Positions 40,255 to 48,622 of a stretch of DNA of 64,000 bases are shown piece by piece. Made by a program: the position numbers and the translations under genes. Source of the stretch: Pseudonocardia thermophila (GTDB lineage: Bacteria > Actinomycetota > Actinomycetes > Mycobacteriales > Pseudonocardiaceae); contig NZ_FRAP01000002.1 in the NCBI RefSeq assembly GCF_900142365.1, forward strand, positions 310,001-374,000, given 5' to 3'. The notes below the pieces were generated by a model. That model was not told the DNA's origin. It did no database searches and saw only the letters and a program-made list of their open reading frames with translations. Every line of letters begins with the position of its first letter. Positions within the stretch are counted from its first letter, which is position 1.

Positions 40255-41808
40255 ACGGTTTCCAACGACATCGTGCCGGCTTGTTTCCAACGGCATCGTG
40301 CCGGTTTCGAGCAGTGAACGCAGATCGGCCAGCAGACCGGCGACCCCGTCGATCGACACCGCCGACCCGAGCACGTAGTGATCCGGCCGGACCAACACGG
40401 CCACCACGCCCGCCGCCGTCATGCTGTCGGTCAGGGTCGAACCGTCCTCGACGACGTGGCCCGGCTCGATCACCGCGTGCCGCAGCCCGATCGTCCCTTC
40501 GAGCTCCGTCACCGCTGCAGCGCTCGCCGGATCGAGCTCGGCCAGGCAGAACAGGGTGAAGCCCCGGCCGAGCACGTCGTCGGACCGCTCGGCCTTCCCG
40601 TCGCTCGTGCGCAGCAGCGGTTGCACGGCCAGGTGGCCGGCGAGCAGATCTCCGGCGCGGAACCCGGCCCCGACCGGTGGCTGGAACGGCGGCGGCACCT
40701 CGGTGGCTGCGCGCATCGCTTCCCGGTGTGCGGCGGCGCGGCCGGGGTCGGTCTCGCAGATGATCGATCCCACCTTCACCGACTCCTCGATGTAGGCGAG
40801 CACGTGCGGCCGGCGCGACGCGGTGTAGAGATCGAGGAGGGCGTCGCCGGCGGCCCCGGTCAGCACGAGGTCGAGCAGCCAGCTCAGCGTCGCGGCGTCG
40901 CGGATGCCCGAGCACATGCCCTGCCCGAGGAACGGCGGCATGAGGTGGGCGGCGTCGCCGGCGAGGAACACCCGGCCGGCCCGGAACGTCTCGGCGACGA
41001 CCGACCGGAACGTGTAGACGGTCTGGCGGATCAGCTCGCCCGCGTCGGGCCCGATCCACGGCCGCAGCAGCTCCCACACCCGGTCGGGCCGCACCATCGC
41101 CTCCGGGTCGTCGCCGTCGACGAGCATGAACTCCCACCGCAGGTACCGCTGCGCCACCCGCCCCATGTGGTTGGGCCGGGCCGGGTCGAGCACCTGGCCG
41201 GTGTCCGGGATGTCGGGCACCGGCGCGCCCTCGCGGGGCCGCACGTCGACGACCAGCCAGTCGCCCCGGAACCCGAGGTCCGCCGACGCGATGCCGGTCA
41301 AGCCCCGCACCGTGCTGCCCGCGCCGTCCGCCCCGACCACGAACCGCGCGGTGAGCGTGCCGCCGTCGGTCAGCTCTGCCACGACGTGGTCGCGCTCCTG
41401 GCGCAGCCCGGTGACGGTGGTGCCGAACCGCACGTCCACCTCGGGGATCGCGTGGACCGCCGCATCCAGGACGTCCTCCAGCTCCGGCTGGTAGAAGTGG
41501 TACGACGCCTCCCAGCCGGACGGCGCTGCCCACTGCCGCGGCAGCCGGGAGAGCACGGTGCCGTCCGGGGCGAGGAACTCGTAGACGCGCGCCGGGTCGG
41601 CGATCCGCTGCACCTCCTCCGCGACACCCAGCCCCTGGAAGATGCGCATGATCTCGTGGTCGAAGTGGCCCGCGCGCGGGGTCTCGTAGCGCGCCGTCCG
41701 CCGCTCGCAGACGATGACGCGGTGCCCGGCCGTGCCCAGCAGGCCGGCGAGGCTCTGCCCGACCGGGCCGTACCCGACGACGAGGACGTCGGCATCAAGA
41801 TCGGTCAT
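40252..41808 (-). CDS. FAD-dependent aromatic monooxygenase (MhpA/PheA type)
   Basis: 518 residues of class A flavoprotein hydroxylases. The FAD fold is at the start (ADVLVVGYGPVGQSLAGLLG, VIVCERR), DG motif in FVVGADGAGSTVRGLTGI, and GD motif in RVFLAGDAAHLMPPFLGQGM. The thioredoxin-like C-terminal domain is present. Such enzymes hydroxylate phenolic rings using NAD(P)H and O2; MhpA acts on 3-(3-hydroxyphenyl)propionate. ATG 41808 follows GGAG and overlaps the upstream hydrolase stop. The last ~17 codons come from a 25-bp tandem duplication and run into the LexA-like box, suggesting the original stop was lost. Probable first oxidation of the catabolic operon. Confidence 0.9.
   Translation of the reverse strand: MTDLDADVLVVGYGPVGQSLAGLLGTAGHRVIVCERRTARYETPRAGHFDHEIMRIFQGLGVAEEVQRIADPARVYEFLAPDGTVLSRLPRQWAAPSGWEASYHFYQPELEDVLDAAVHAIPEVDVRFGTTVTGLRQERDHVVAELTDGGTLTARFVVGADGAGSTVRGLTGIASADLGFRGDWLVVDVRPREGAPVPDIPDTGQVLDPARPNHMGRVAQRYLRWEFMLVDGDDPEAMVRPDRVWELLRPWIGPDAGELIRQTVYTFRSVVAETFRAGRVFLAGDAAHLMPPFLGQGMCSGIRDAATLSWLLDLVLTGAAGDALLDLYTASRRPHVLAYIEESVKVGSIICETDPGRAAAHREAMRAATEVPPPFQPPVGAGFRAGDLLAGHLAVQPLLRTSDGKAERSDDVLGRGFTLFCLAELDPASAAAVTELEGTIGLRHAVIEPGHVVEDGSTLTDSMTAAGVVAVLVRPDHYVLGSAVSIDGVAGLLADLRSLLETGTMPLETSRHDVVGNR
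40258..40307. repeat. 25-bp tandem duplication at the monooxygenase 3' end
   Basis: Units at 40258-40282 and 40283-40307 differ at two positions (GTTTCCAACGACATCGTGCC versus GTTTCCAACGGCATCGTGCC, and one more). They encode part of the C-terminal tail of the monooxygenase. Confidence 0.8.
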
Positions 41809-42896
41809 GGGCGGGCTCCTTCGTCGGGTGCGGGAGAACGGCCGAGCCGGGCGCGGAACCAGTCGCACACGAACTCCGTGCGCTCGGCCGAGTGGTTGTA
41901 CATCGTGTGCTCGCCGTCCTCCCAGATCCGCATCGTGGAGCGGGGGGACAGGTCGAGGAAGACCTTCTGCTGGTCGAGCGTGACCAGCGGATCGACGCCG
42001 CCGTGCAGCACGAGCACGTCGGCCGCCGTCTGGTCGGTGGCCGGGTCGAGCCAGAGCGTGCGCAGCACCGCCGCTGCCTCGGTGACCGTGGCGACGCCGA
42101 GCAGCGCCAGTGTCTGCTCGCTCGCCGCCCGGAAGGGGAGCGGTTCAGGACGGGCGGTGGCGCCGTTGATGCAGCACGCCCCGAACCGCGGATCGTGCAC
42201 GGCGGCGCGGGCGGCGAGCAGTCCACCGAAGCTGTTGCCCCACACCCCGTACGGCCCGGGGTGCCCGGTGCGCTCACGGACGAGGTCGAGGGTCACGCCG
42301 AACGCCGCGTCGACCCGCGAGTCCAGGTGCAGCCCGCCGAACAGCCGGGTCTCGCCCTGCCCGGGTGCCTCGAGCAGGACGGCCGAGAGCCCGCGGCGGA
42401 CGAGCGCCTCGGCCTGCCGGTGGTACGCCGGGCCCCAGCCGCTCTGTCCACCGACGATGACGACAGGCGGGCCGGGGCGTCCGGTGCGCGGCCCGACGAA
42501 CCACGCATAGCAGTGGCCGGGCCCGAACGGGATCTCCAGCCGCTCCACCCGCAGGTCGGGATCGAGCTCGGCCGCCGCCCGGTACGCCTCGCCGAGTCGC
42601 CGGTAGAGCGCGCGCTTGGCCGGGACGTCGGTGTTGAACTCCATCTGGGCGAAGACGAACGCCGCCGCAGCCCGCCGGTAGCCCGCCGCCGCGGTCTCGA
42701 CGTCACCGCGATCGGCCGCGGCCCGGGCCCGGTCGAGCTGGGCCTCTGCGAGGCCGGCCGCGGTCTCGTGCCACGGCGTCTGGACCGGGGACTCCGCCAG
42801 GTGCACGGCGTCCCAGTGGTCCATGCCGTAGTCGAGCATCCGGGTCACCGGCATGGCGCGCAGCTGGGCGGCGCGCCGCTTGGCCGCCTCCGTCAT
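41805..42896 (-). CDS. alpha/beta hydrolase of the FrsA/pseudooxynicotine-hydrolase type
   Basis: 363 residues. An N-terminal helical part (RMLDYGMDHWDAVHLAE, AAAFVFAQMEFNTD) precedes the alpha/beta core. VVIVGGQSGWGPAYHRQAEA follows, LLEAPGQGETRL, nucleophile GVWGNSFGGLLAARAA (Ser), VLHGGVDPLVTLDQQ (Asp) and EDGEHTMYNHSAERTEF (His). The layout recalls hydrolases that split C-C bonds or esters of bulky aromatic metabolites, such as 2,6-dihydroxypseudooxynicotine hydrolase. Both neighbours overlap it by ATGA, so it is inside one operon with the symporter and the monooxygenase and probably acts on the same substrate class. Confidence 0.85.
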   Translation of the reverse strand: MTEAAKRRAAQLRAMPVTRMLDYGMDHWDAVHLAESPVQTPWHETAAGLAEAQLDRARAAADRGDVETAAAGYRRAAAAFVFAQMEFNTDVPAKRALYRRLGEAYRAAAELDPDLRVERLEIPFGPGHCYAWFVGPRTGRPGPPVVIVGGQSGWGPAYHRQAEALVRRGLSAVLLEAPGQGETRLFGGLHLDSRVDAAFGVTLDLVRERTGHPGPYGVWGNSFGGLLAARAAVHDPRFGACCINGATARPEPLPFRAASEQTLALLGVATVTEAAAVLRTLWLDPATDQTAADVLVLHGGVDPLVTLDQQKVFLDLSPRSTMRIWEDGEHTMYNHSAERTEFVCDWFRARLGRSPAPDEGARP

Positions 42897-44407
42897 CGCG
42901 CGCTCTCCGCCGTCGCCCGCGCTCCGCGACCGAGCTCGGACTCGATCTGGATCGCCGCGAAGTCGCCTGCCGGTGCGCGCCTGGACAGCACGGTGCCGAC
43001 GACGCAACCCAGTACGCCCAGCGGCAGTGCGATGAGGGTCGGGGCCGAGAGGCTGATCGGCGGGTGCTCGCCCGGCCACAGCGTCGGGCCGAGCAGCATG
43101 AGCACGACGGCGGCGGTGAGCCCGGTGAGCACCCCGGTGATCGCGCCCGTGGTGGTGAACCGGCGCCAGGTCAGCGTGAACAGCAGCACCGGGACGTTCG
43201 CGCTCGCCGCCACGGCGAACGCCAGCGTCACGAGCAGCGTGGCGTTGAACGTCGGTCCCAGCGCGATCGCCACCACGACGACCACGACGCCGATCGCCAC
43301 CGTGGTGCGCTTCGCCCGGCGCACCTCGTCGCCGGCGCGGCTGGGCCAGATGTCCCGGACGACCGCGCTCGACGCGTTCACGAGCAAGCCCGCGACGACC
43401 GCCAGCACCGTGGCGAACGCGATGGCGGAGACGATCCCGAGCGTCGGCGCGCCGCCGAGCAGCTCCGCCAGCCGCGGCGCGACCAGGTTCCCGCCGCTCG
43501 CCGCCAGCTCCTTCGTCTCGTTGCGCAGCAGCGCGCTCGCCCCGAGCCCGACGAACGCGATGAGCACGGTCGCGACCGTGAGCAGGGCGACGGTGACCGT
43601 GACCGACCGGCGGGCGTGCACGGCGTCGCGGACGGTGAAGATGCGCATCATGACGTGCGGCAGCCCGGCCACGCCGAGCGTGCCGGCGAGCGCGACCGAG
43701 AGCAGGTCCCACGGGTCCTTCAGCAGGTTCCCGGGCCGCAGCGGGTCGAGACCGCCAGCCGGCGCGACCGCCCGGGCCACCATGCCGCCGACGTCGCCGC
43801 CGAACCGCACGAGCAGCAGCACCGTCAACCCCGCCAGCACGCCGATGAGCAGCACGGCCTTGACGACCTGGATCACCGTGGCGCCGTGCATCCCGCCGAG
43901 CCCGACGTACGCCACCATGATCACGCCGGTGACGACGACCGCGACGGGGTAGCCGGTGCCCGACAGGAGCGTGAACAGGTTCCCGGCGACCACGACCTGC
44001 GCCAGCAGGTAGAGCCCGGAGATCGCCAGCGTCGACACCGCGAGGACGGTGCGCAACGACCCGGACCGGAACCGCCGGACCAGCACGTCGGTCAGCGTGT
44101 ACTCGCCGAGGTTCCGCAGTCGCTCGGCCACCAGCAGCATCACCGGGATCCAGGCGAGCAGCGGAAGCACCAGGTAGAGCAGGGAGTCGTAGCCGACGAG
44201 GAACATCAGGCCGATGCCGCCGAGCAGCGCTGAGCCGGACATGAGATCGCCCAGCGTCGCGATCGCGTTGCGGGTCGGGCTGATCCCGCCGCCTGCTGCC
44301 CAGAACTCTCCGGCCGTGCGGCTGCGCCGGCCCGCCAGGTAGGTCAGGATCAGCCCGGCCAGCGCCAGCGCGGCGAACAGGAGCAGCGCGATCGTCCGCC
44401 CGCTCAC
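42893..44407 (-). CDS. sodium:solute symporter (SSS family, ActP-like)
   Basis: 504 residues with about 13 predicted transmembrane helices. Family landmarks: AGRRSRTAGEFWAAGGGISP at the start, LGDLMSGSALLGGIGLMFL, YVGLGGMHGATVIQVVKAVL and LAGTLGVAGLPHVMMRIFTV. This branch takes up short carboxylates with sodium, so it may import the aromatic or acid substrate of the cluster. The GTG at 44407 overlaps the small DUF485-like gene, the usual partner of ActP-type carriers. Confidence 0.92.
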   Translation of the reverse strand: MSGRTIALLLFAALALAGLILTYLAGRRSRTAGEFWAAGGGISPTRNAIATLGDLMSGSALLGGIGLMFLVGYDSLLYLVLPLLAWIPVMLLVAERLRNLGEYTLTDVLVRRFRSGSLRTVLAVSTLAISGLYLLAQVVVAGNLFTLLSGTGYPVAVVVTGVIMVAYVGLGGMHGATVIQVVKAVLLIGVLAGLTVLLLVRFGGDVGGMVARAVAPAGGLDPLRPGNLLKDPWDLLSVALAGTLGVAGLPHVMMRIFTVRDAVHARRSVTVTVALLTVATVLIAFVGLGASALLRNETKELAASGGNLVAPRLAELLGGAPTLGIVSAIAFATVLAVVAGLLVNASSAVVRDIWPSRAGDEVRRAKRTTVAIGVVVVVVAIALGPTFNATLLVTLAFAVAASANVPVLLFTLTWRRFTTTGAITGVLTGLTAAVVLMLLGPTLWPGEHPPISLSAPTLIALPLGVLGCVVGTVLSRRAPAGDFAAIQIESELGRGARATAESAR

Positions 44408-44724
44408 CGGGGCACCGCCGCGCCCGCGTGCAGCGCGTCCAGGCGGTGGTGCGCGGCCCTCGCGAACAGGGCGCACACGGCCCACGGCAGCACGAGCATC
44501 GTCGCGGCGACGATCCAGTCCACGGTGAGCCCGCCCGGCACCGGCTCCCGCAGGACGTCCTGCCCGAACGCGACCAGGCCCAGGTGAGCGACGCTGCAGG
44601 CGAGCGAGGGCAGCCCGAGCACCGCGACCACGCGGCGTCGTCGCCTGCGCAGCTCGTCCGCCAGGCGGGCCGCGGTCTGCTCGTCCGCTGCCTCCTCGTC
44701 CGGCACTGCACCTGCGGTGGTCAT
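44404..44724 (-). CDS. small DUF485-like membrane protein, symporter partner
   Basis: 106 residues. A basic N-terminus (LADELRRRRRRVVAVLG) is followed by two predicted helices, SLACSVAHLGLVAF and VDWIVAATMLVLPWAVCALF. Small two-helix proteins of the DUF485/DUF4212 kind are regularly encoded just before SSS carboxylate carriers. The motif match is weak, so the partner role rests mainly on position. It is the first gene of the minus-strand catabolic operon; two copies of the IclR-type motif lie upstream. Confidence 0.7.
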   Translation of the reverse strand: MTTAGAVPDEEAADEQTAARLADELRRRRRRVVAVLGLPSLACSVAHLGLVAFGQDVLREPVPGGLTVDWIVAATMLVLPWAVCALFARAAHHRLDALHAGAAVPR

Positions 44725-44744
44725 CGCGCCTCCTCACCCTCAGC

Positions 44745-44786
44745 GTTGTTCTGCTGAGAAGAATAGATTCCGTTCAGCAGATCATG
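44745..44786. promoter_or_regulatory. two CAGCAGA-type motifs before the symporter operon
   Basis: On the minus strand 44764-44745 reads ATTCTTCTCAGCAGAACAAC; on the plus strand 44767-44786 reads ATTCCGTTCAGCAGATCATG. Both share ATTC-N5-CAGCAGA with sites at 44842 and 47782. They face each other in the divergent gap, 20-60 bp from the symporter-partner start. Confidence 0.6.
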
Positions 44787-44841
44787 TCAAGCCTGGACGG
44801 GCGTTGACGGGCCGGACGACCAGTGGTTACGGTCGGAACAC

Positions 44842-44860
44842 ATTCTGGACAGCAGAACAC
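44842..44860. promoter_or_regulatory. CAGCAGA-type motif before the dioxygenase gene
   Basis: ATTCTGGACAGCAGAACAC, with the TTC...GAA dyad, lies just upstream of the ribosome site (GGAGGT) of the dioxygenase gene at 44872. Binding there would block that transcript. Confidence 0.6.
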
Positions 44861-44871
44861 GGAGGTAGCGA

Positions 44872-45453
44872 GTGACCACCCCGACGCCGCGCGTGGCCGA
44901 GCTGGGCCACGTCGGCCTGCGCTGCCACGATCTGGCCCGCCAGCTGGCCTTCTACACGGAGGTGCTCGGCCTGGCGGTGACCGATCACGACGACGAACTC
45001 GGCATCTGGTTCCTGTCCGCGCGGCCGGAGACCGAGCACCACGAACTGCTGCTCGCCGAGGGGCGCAACGTGCCGCAGGAGGCCAAGCTCATCCAGCAGG
45101 TGTCGTTCCGGTGCGCACGGCTCGAGGACGTCATCGGGTTCCACCGCCGCTTCCGGGAGCACGGGGTCCGCCTGGACATGATCGTGTCGCACGGCAACGC
45201 GATCGGCGTCTACTTCTACGACCCCGAGGGCAACCGGTGCGAGGTGTACTGGCAGACCGGCCTGCGGGCACGGCAGCCCTTCGTCGAGCACATCGACATC
45301 GAGACCGATCCCGACGAACTGCTCCGCCGGGTCCGCGAGTCCGTCGAGCGCCACGGCGACACCGGGTACACCGAACCCGGCTACCGGGCGTGGACGCAGG
45401 AGCAGCGGGTCGCCGGCGCCCCCGTCACCGTGGCCGAGGAGGTGCGGCCGTGA
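44872..45453 (+). CDS. VOC-family extradiol-type dioxygenase
   Basis: 193 residues with two beta-alpha-beta-beta-beta modules. Metal ligands probably are His in LGHVGLRCHDL, His in TEHHELLLAEG and Glu in EGNRCEVYWQTG, the set used by catechol 2,3-dioxygenases. Small one-domain-pair proteins like this open catechols or related rings next to a hydroxyl. Its place among hydrolase and decarboxylase genes supports ring cleavage. GTG 44872 follows GGAGGTAGC. It overlaps the FAH-family gene by GTGA. Confidence 0.85.
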   Translation: MTTPTPRVAELGHVGLRCHDLARQLAFYTEVLGLAVTDHDDELGIWFLSARPETEHHELLLAEGRNVPQEAKLIQQVSFRCARLEDVIGFHRRFREHGVRLDMIVSHGNAIGVYFYDPEGNRCEVYWQTGLRARQPFVEHIDIETDPDELLRRVRESVERHGDTGYTEPGYRAWTQEQRVAGAPVTVAEEVRP

Positions 45454-46394
45454 AGTTCGTGCGGTTCGCGGCCGAACCGGCGCCCCGGGTGGGCGTGGTC
45501 GACGGTGACGTCGTGCGCGTCGTCGACGGGGTGACCGACCTGCTGCCGCTGCTGCGGGCCGGGCGGCAGGCGCTGCACGAGGCCGGGGCCGCAGCACTGC
45601 GCGCAGGCGAGGCGGTGGCCCTCGCCGACGTCGTACCGCTGGCACCGGTCGCCGAGCCGCCGACCGTGCGCGACTTCTACGCGTTCGAGCAGCACGTCCG
45701 CGCCGGGCGTGCGTGGCGCGGCCTGGACATGGACCCGGCCTGGTACGAGCTGCCCGTCTTCTACTTCTCCAACCCGTACGCGGTGCTCGGCAGTGGCCCT
45801 GTGCCGATGACCCCCGGCACCGAGTGCTTCGACTTCGAGCTCGAGGTCGCCGCCGTGCTCGGCGGTGGCGGTCGGGACCTGACCCCGCAGGCCGCTGAGG
45901 AGCTGATCGCCGGCTACTGCGTGCTCAACGACTGGAGCGGCCGCGACGTCCAGCAGCGCGAGATGACCCTGTCGCTGGGCCCGGTGAAGGGCAAGGACAC
46001 CGCCACCGGGCTCGGGCCGTACCTCGTCACCCCCGACGAGATCGCCGATCTGCGCGTGGGCAACGGGTACCGACTGCGGATGACCTGCCACGTCAACGGC
46101 GTCGAGTACGCGCGGGCGTCGTGGGCGGACGTGTACTGGTCGTTCGGCGAGATGATCGCCTACGCCTCCCGCGGCACCGAGGTCCGGCCGGGCGACGTCA
46201 TCGGTTCGGGCACCTGCGGCACGGGCTGCATCCTGGAGCTCTCCCGCACCCACGGCGAGGACGCCTATCCCTGGCTGCGGCCGGGCGACGAGGTGGTGGC
46301 CGCCGTCGAGGGCCTCGGCGCGCTGCGCAACACCGTGGCCGTTGCGGTCCCGGTGGTCCCGTTGCGGCCGAGTCGTGCGGCGGTCGGCTCGTGA
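45450..46394 (+). CDS. fumarylacetoacetate hydrolase family protein
   Basis: 314 residues. The N-terminal cap (VKFVRFAAEPAPRVGVVDGD) precedes the FAH core: VRDFYAFEQHVRAGRAWRGL, then metal ligands in CFDFELEVAAVLGGG (Glu) and YCVLNDWSGRDVQQREM (Asp). LGPVKGKDTATGLGPYLVTP and VIGSGTCGTGCILE follow. It fits the hydroxypentadienoate/acylpyruvate hydrolase branch, which splits the product of ring cleavage. Substrate inferred from context. Overlaps both neighbours by GTGA. Confidence 0.9.
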   Translation: MKFVRFAAEPAPRVGVVDGDVVRVVDGVTDLLPLLRAGRQALHEAGAAALRAGEAVALADVVPLAPVAEPPTVRDFYAFEQHVRAGRAWRGLDMDPAWYELPVFYFSNPYAVLGSGPVPMTPGTECFDFELEVAAVLGGGGRDLTPQAAEELIAGYCVLNDWSGRDVQQREMTLSLGPVKGKDTATGLGPYLVTPDEIADLRVGNGYRLRMTCHVNGVEYARASWADVYWSFGEMIAYASRGTEVRPGDVIGSGTCGTGCILELSRTHGEDAYPWLRPGDEVVAAVEGLGALRNTVAVAVPVVPLRPSRAAVGS

Positions 46395-47077
46395 GCACCG
46401 ATCGGCTGCCGCCGCTGCCGGACGACGCGCTGACCGCCGAGCAGCGCGCCGTCGCAGAGCGGATCGTCGCGGGCCCGCGCGGCCGGCTCGGCGGTCCGTT
46501 CGTGCCGGTGCTGCACAGCCCGCAGGCGGCGGAGCACCTGCAGGCGCTCGGCGCGTACCTGCGGTTCGGCTGCGGGCTACCCGCGCGGGTGTTCGAGCTG
46601 GCCGTGCTGCTCGTCGCGCGCCACCGCGACCAGGGCTTCGAGTGGGCGCACCACGAGCCCCTCGCCCGTGCCGCCGGGCTGCCCGACGAGGTCATCGCCG
46701 CGATCGCGGCGGACGAGCGGCCCACCGGGCTCACCGACGCCGAGGTCGCCGCGTACGACCTGGTCACCGAGGCGCTGCGCGGGAACGACGTGGCGCAGCG
46801 GACGTACGAGCGCGCCGTGGCGCAGTTCGGTGAGCGCGGCGTCGTCGAGCTCGTGGTGACCGCCGGCTACTACACGACGCTCGCCATGGTCATGAACCTC
46901 GCCCGGACCCCGGTCCCGCCGGGAGCGCCGGTGCTGCCCGCCCGCAACCGCGACGAGAGAGGACGCCCATGCCCACCACCACGAACGGGATGCACTACGA
47001 GGTGCACGGCGCCGGTCCGGTCACGCTGCTCCTCCTGCCCGGCCTCGGCTGCTCGACCCGGTGCTGGGACGGGGTGA
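46391..47077 (+). CDS. carboxymuconolactone decarboxylase family protein
   Basis: 228 residues as read. The CMD core is FVPVLHSPQAAEHLQALGAY, VLLVARHRDQGFEWAHHEPL and YDLVTEALRGNDVAQRTYER, followed by VELVVTAGYYTTLAMVMNLA. It lacks the CxxC pair of AhpD, so it is more like the decarboxylase or a related isomerase. Odd: the family would end near residue 190, but this frame continues through 109 bp of the following hydrolase gene with an Arg/Cys/Pro-rich tail. A lost stop or frameshift near 46960 is possible. GTG 46391 overlaps the FAH stop. Confidence 0.82.
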   Translation: MSTDRLPPLPDDALTAEQRAVAERIVAGPRGRLGGPFVPVLHSPQAAEHLQALGAYLRFGCGLPARVFELAVLLVARHRDQGFEWAHHEPLARAAGLPDEVIAAIAADERPTGLTDAEVAAYDLVTEALRGNDVAQRTYERAVAQFGERGVVELVVTAGYYTTLAMVMNLARTPVPPGAPVLPARNRDERGRPCPPPRTGCTTRCTAPVRSRCSSCPASAARPGAGTG

Positions 47078-47748
47078 TCCCGCTCCTCGACGGCTACCGG
47101 TGCATCGCCATGGACCTGCCCGGGCACGCCGGTTCGATCGACGCCCCCGCCGACGGGTCGAGCCTCGCCGCGATCACCCGGCCCGTGATCGACGCCGTCA
47201 CCGAGCTCGGCCTCGACCGGTTCGTCGCCGTCGGGCTGTCGTTCGGCGGCAGCGTCAGCGTCCGCCTCGGGCTCGACGTCCCCGAACGGGTCGAGTCCGT
47301 CATGGCGTTCATGCCGTGGAACGCGGGTGGCACCGAGCCGGGAGACCCGTTCATGGCGCAGCTGCACGATTCCTGGGCCGATCCCGATGCGGTGCGGCAC
47401 GTCGTCGAGTTCATCTCGCTCGATCCGGCCCGCACGACCGATGTGCAGCAGACCATGACCGGCGCGGTCAGCGAGGCGTTCTGGCGCCGCTGGTACGGCG
47501 CGGGCGTGTTCACCAGCATGCTCGACGAGCTGCCCGGCATGACGGTGCCGGTCTGCTACGTCCTGGGCGGGCGGGACACCGTCGCCCCGCGGGACGCGCT
47601 GATCGGCGACGTGCTCGCGATGCCCGGCGGAAGGCTGGTCCTGCTCGCCGAGGCCGGGCACCTCGCTCCCTACGAGCATCCCGAGCTGGTCGCGACCGAG
47701 GTCCGCGAGTTCGTCGGCCGGGTCGCAGCGCGGCCCGTCGAGGCGTAG
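46969..47748 (+). CDS. alpha/beta hydrolase (3-oxoadipate enol-lactonase-like)
   Basis: 259 residues. LLLLPGLGCSTRCWDGVIPL carries the oxyanion region, GLSFGGSVSVRLGL the nucleophile Ser, VCYVLGGRDTVAPRDALIGD the Asp and LLAEAGHLAPYEHPELV the His. The pairing with a CMD protein resembles pcaD-pcaC of the beta-ketoadipate pathway, but sequence alone does not prove lactonase activity. ATG 46969 follows GAGAGGA. It overlaps the CMD reading frame by 109 bp. Last structural gene before the IclR regulator. Confidence 0.87.
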   Translation: MPTTTNGMHYEVHGAGPVTLLLLPGLGCSTRCWDGVIPLLDGYRCIAMDLPGHAGSIDAPADGSSLAAITRPVIDAVTELGLDRFVAVGLSFGGSVSVRLGLDVPERVESVMAFMPWNAGGTEPGDPFMAQLHDSWADPDAVRHVVEFISLDPARTTDVQQTMTGAVSEAFWRRWYGAGVFTSMLDELPGMTVPVCYVLGGRDTVAPRDALIGDVLAMPGGRLVLLAEAGHLAPYEHPELVATEVREFVGRVAARPVEA

Positions 47749-47781
47749 CCCCTGCCGCCGGTAGTCTGTCTGGCAACACGC

Positions 47782-47800
47782 GGTTCGGACAGCAGAACCG
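47782..47800. promoter_or_regulatory. CAGCAGA-type motif before the iclR gene
   Basis: GGTTCGGACAGCAGAACCG, a GGTTC/GAACC dyad around the shared ACAGCAGAAC core, lies about 30 bp before the regulator start. It points to autoregulation by the IclR protein and matches the sites at 44745-44860. Confidence 0.65.
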
Positions 47801-47830
47801 TGGCATCGGTCCTCGGCGGAGGTGCGCGGC

Positions 47831-48589
47831 GTGGCGGTACCGGCGGCCTACCCGGTGGAGTCGATCGACAACGCCGCCCGGATCCTGCTCATGCTGCTCG
47901 ACACCCCTGCTCTGCGGGTCTCCGACGTCGCGAGCGAGCTGGGCGTGGCGCGCTCGACAGCGCACCGGATGCTGACGACCCTGCAGGCCAGGGACCTGCT
48001 GCGGCAGGACCCCGCCACGAAGGCCTACGGGCCCGGCTCGAACCTGGCGAAGCTGGGCCTGGCGGTGATCGGTGCGTCCGACCTGCGCGCCGAGGCTCGG
48101 CCGGTGCTGGAGAAGCTGGTCTCCGACACCGCCGAGACCGCTCACCTGCTGGTGCTCAAGGGCACCGAGACCGTGTTCATCGAGGGTGTGGAAGGCCCGC
48201 AGGTCATCCGCGCCGCCCTGCGCACCGGGCACCGGGGGCCGGCGCACGCGTCGGCGGCCGGCAAGGCGCTGCTCGCCGAGTTCGACCAGGAGGAGCTGCG
48301 CCGGCGCTTCCCGACCGCGCGGCTGCGCGGCGGCACCGCCCGTGCGGTGCACAGCCGCCGCGCGCTGGAGGCGGAGCTGGAGAAGGTGCGCGAGACCGGC
48401 TACGCCACCAACATCGAGGAGAGCGAGCCCGGGCTGTGCGCGGTCGCCGCGGCCGTCCGCGACCGCTACGGCGTCGCGCAGTGCGCACTGGCGGTGTCCG
48501 GCCCCGCGGAACGCGTGGTTCCGCAGATCGAGGCCATCGGCCGGGCGGTCGTCGCGGCCGCGCAGGAGCTGGGTTCGCGGCTGAGCTGA
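47831..48589 (+). CDS. IclR family transcriptional regulator of the catabolic cluster
   Basis: 252 residues. Winged helix: SIDNAARILLMLLDTP, VSDVASELGVARSTAHRMLT. The effector domain has ETAHLLVLKGTETVFIEGVE, GHRGPAHASAAGKALLAEF and TGYATNIEESEPGLCAVAA, the classic IclR ligand-binding blocks. GTG 47831 is preferred because GGAGG lies 8 nt upstream; GTG 47822 is too close. It follows the ring-cleavage genes on the same strand and has its own copy of the shared motif. It probably senses an aromatic acid or cleavage product. Confidence 0.92.
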   Translation: MAVPAAYPVESIDNAARILLMLLDTPALRVSDVASELGVARSTAHRMLTTLQARDLLRQDPATKAYGPGSNLAKLGLAVIGASDLRAEARPVLEKLVSDTAETAHLLVLKGTETVFIEGVEGPQVIRAALRTGHRGPAHASAAGKALLAEFDQEELRRRFPTARLRGGTARAVHSRRALEAELEKVRETGYATNIEESEPGLCAVAAAVRDRYGVAQCALAVSGPAERVVPQIEAIGRAVVAAAQELGSRLS

Positions 48590-48622
48590 CGCATCCGCCG
48601 CGCTCCCAGCTCCGTGCGCGGT

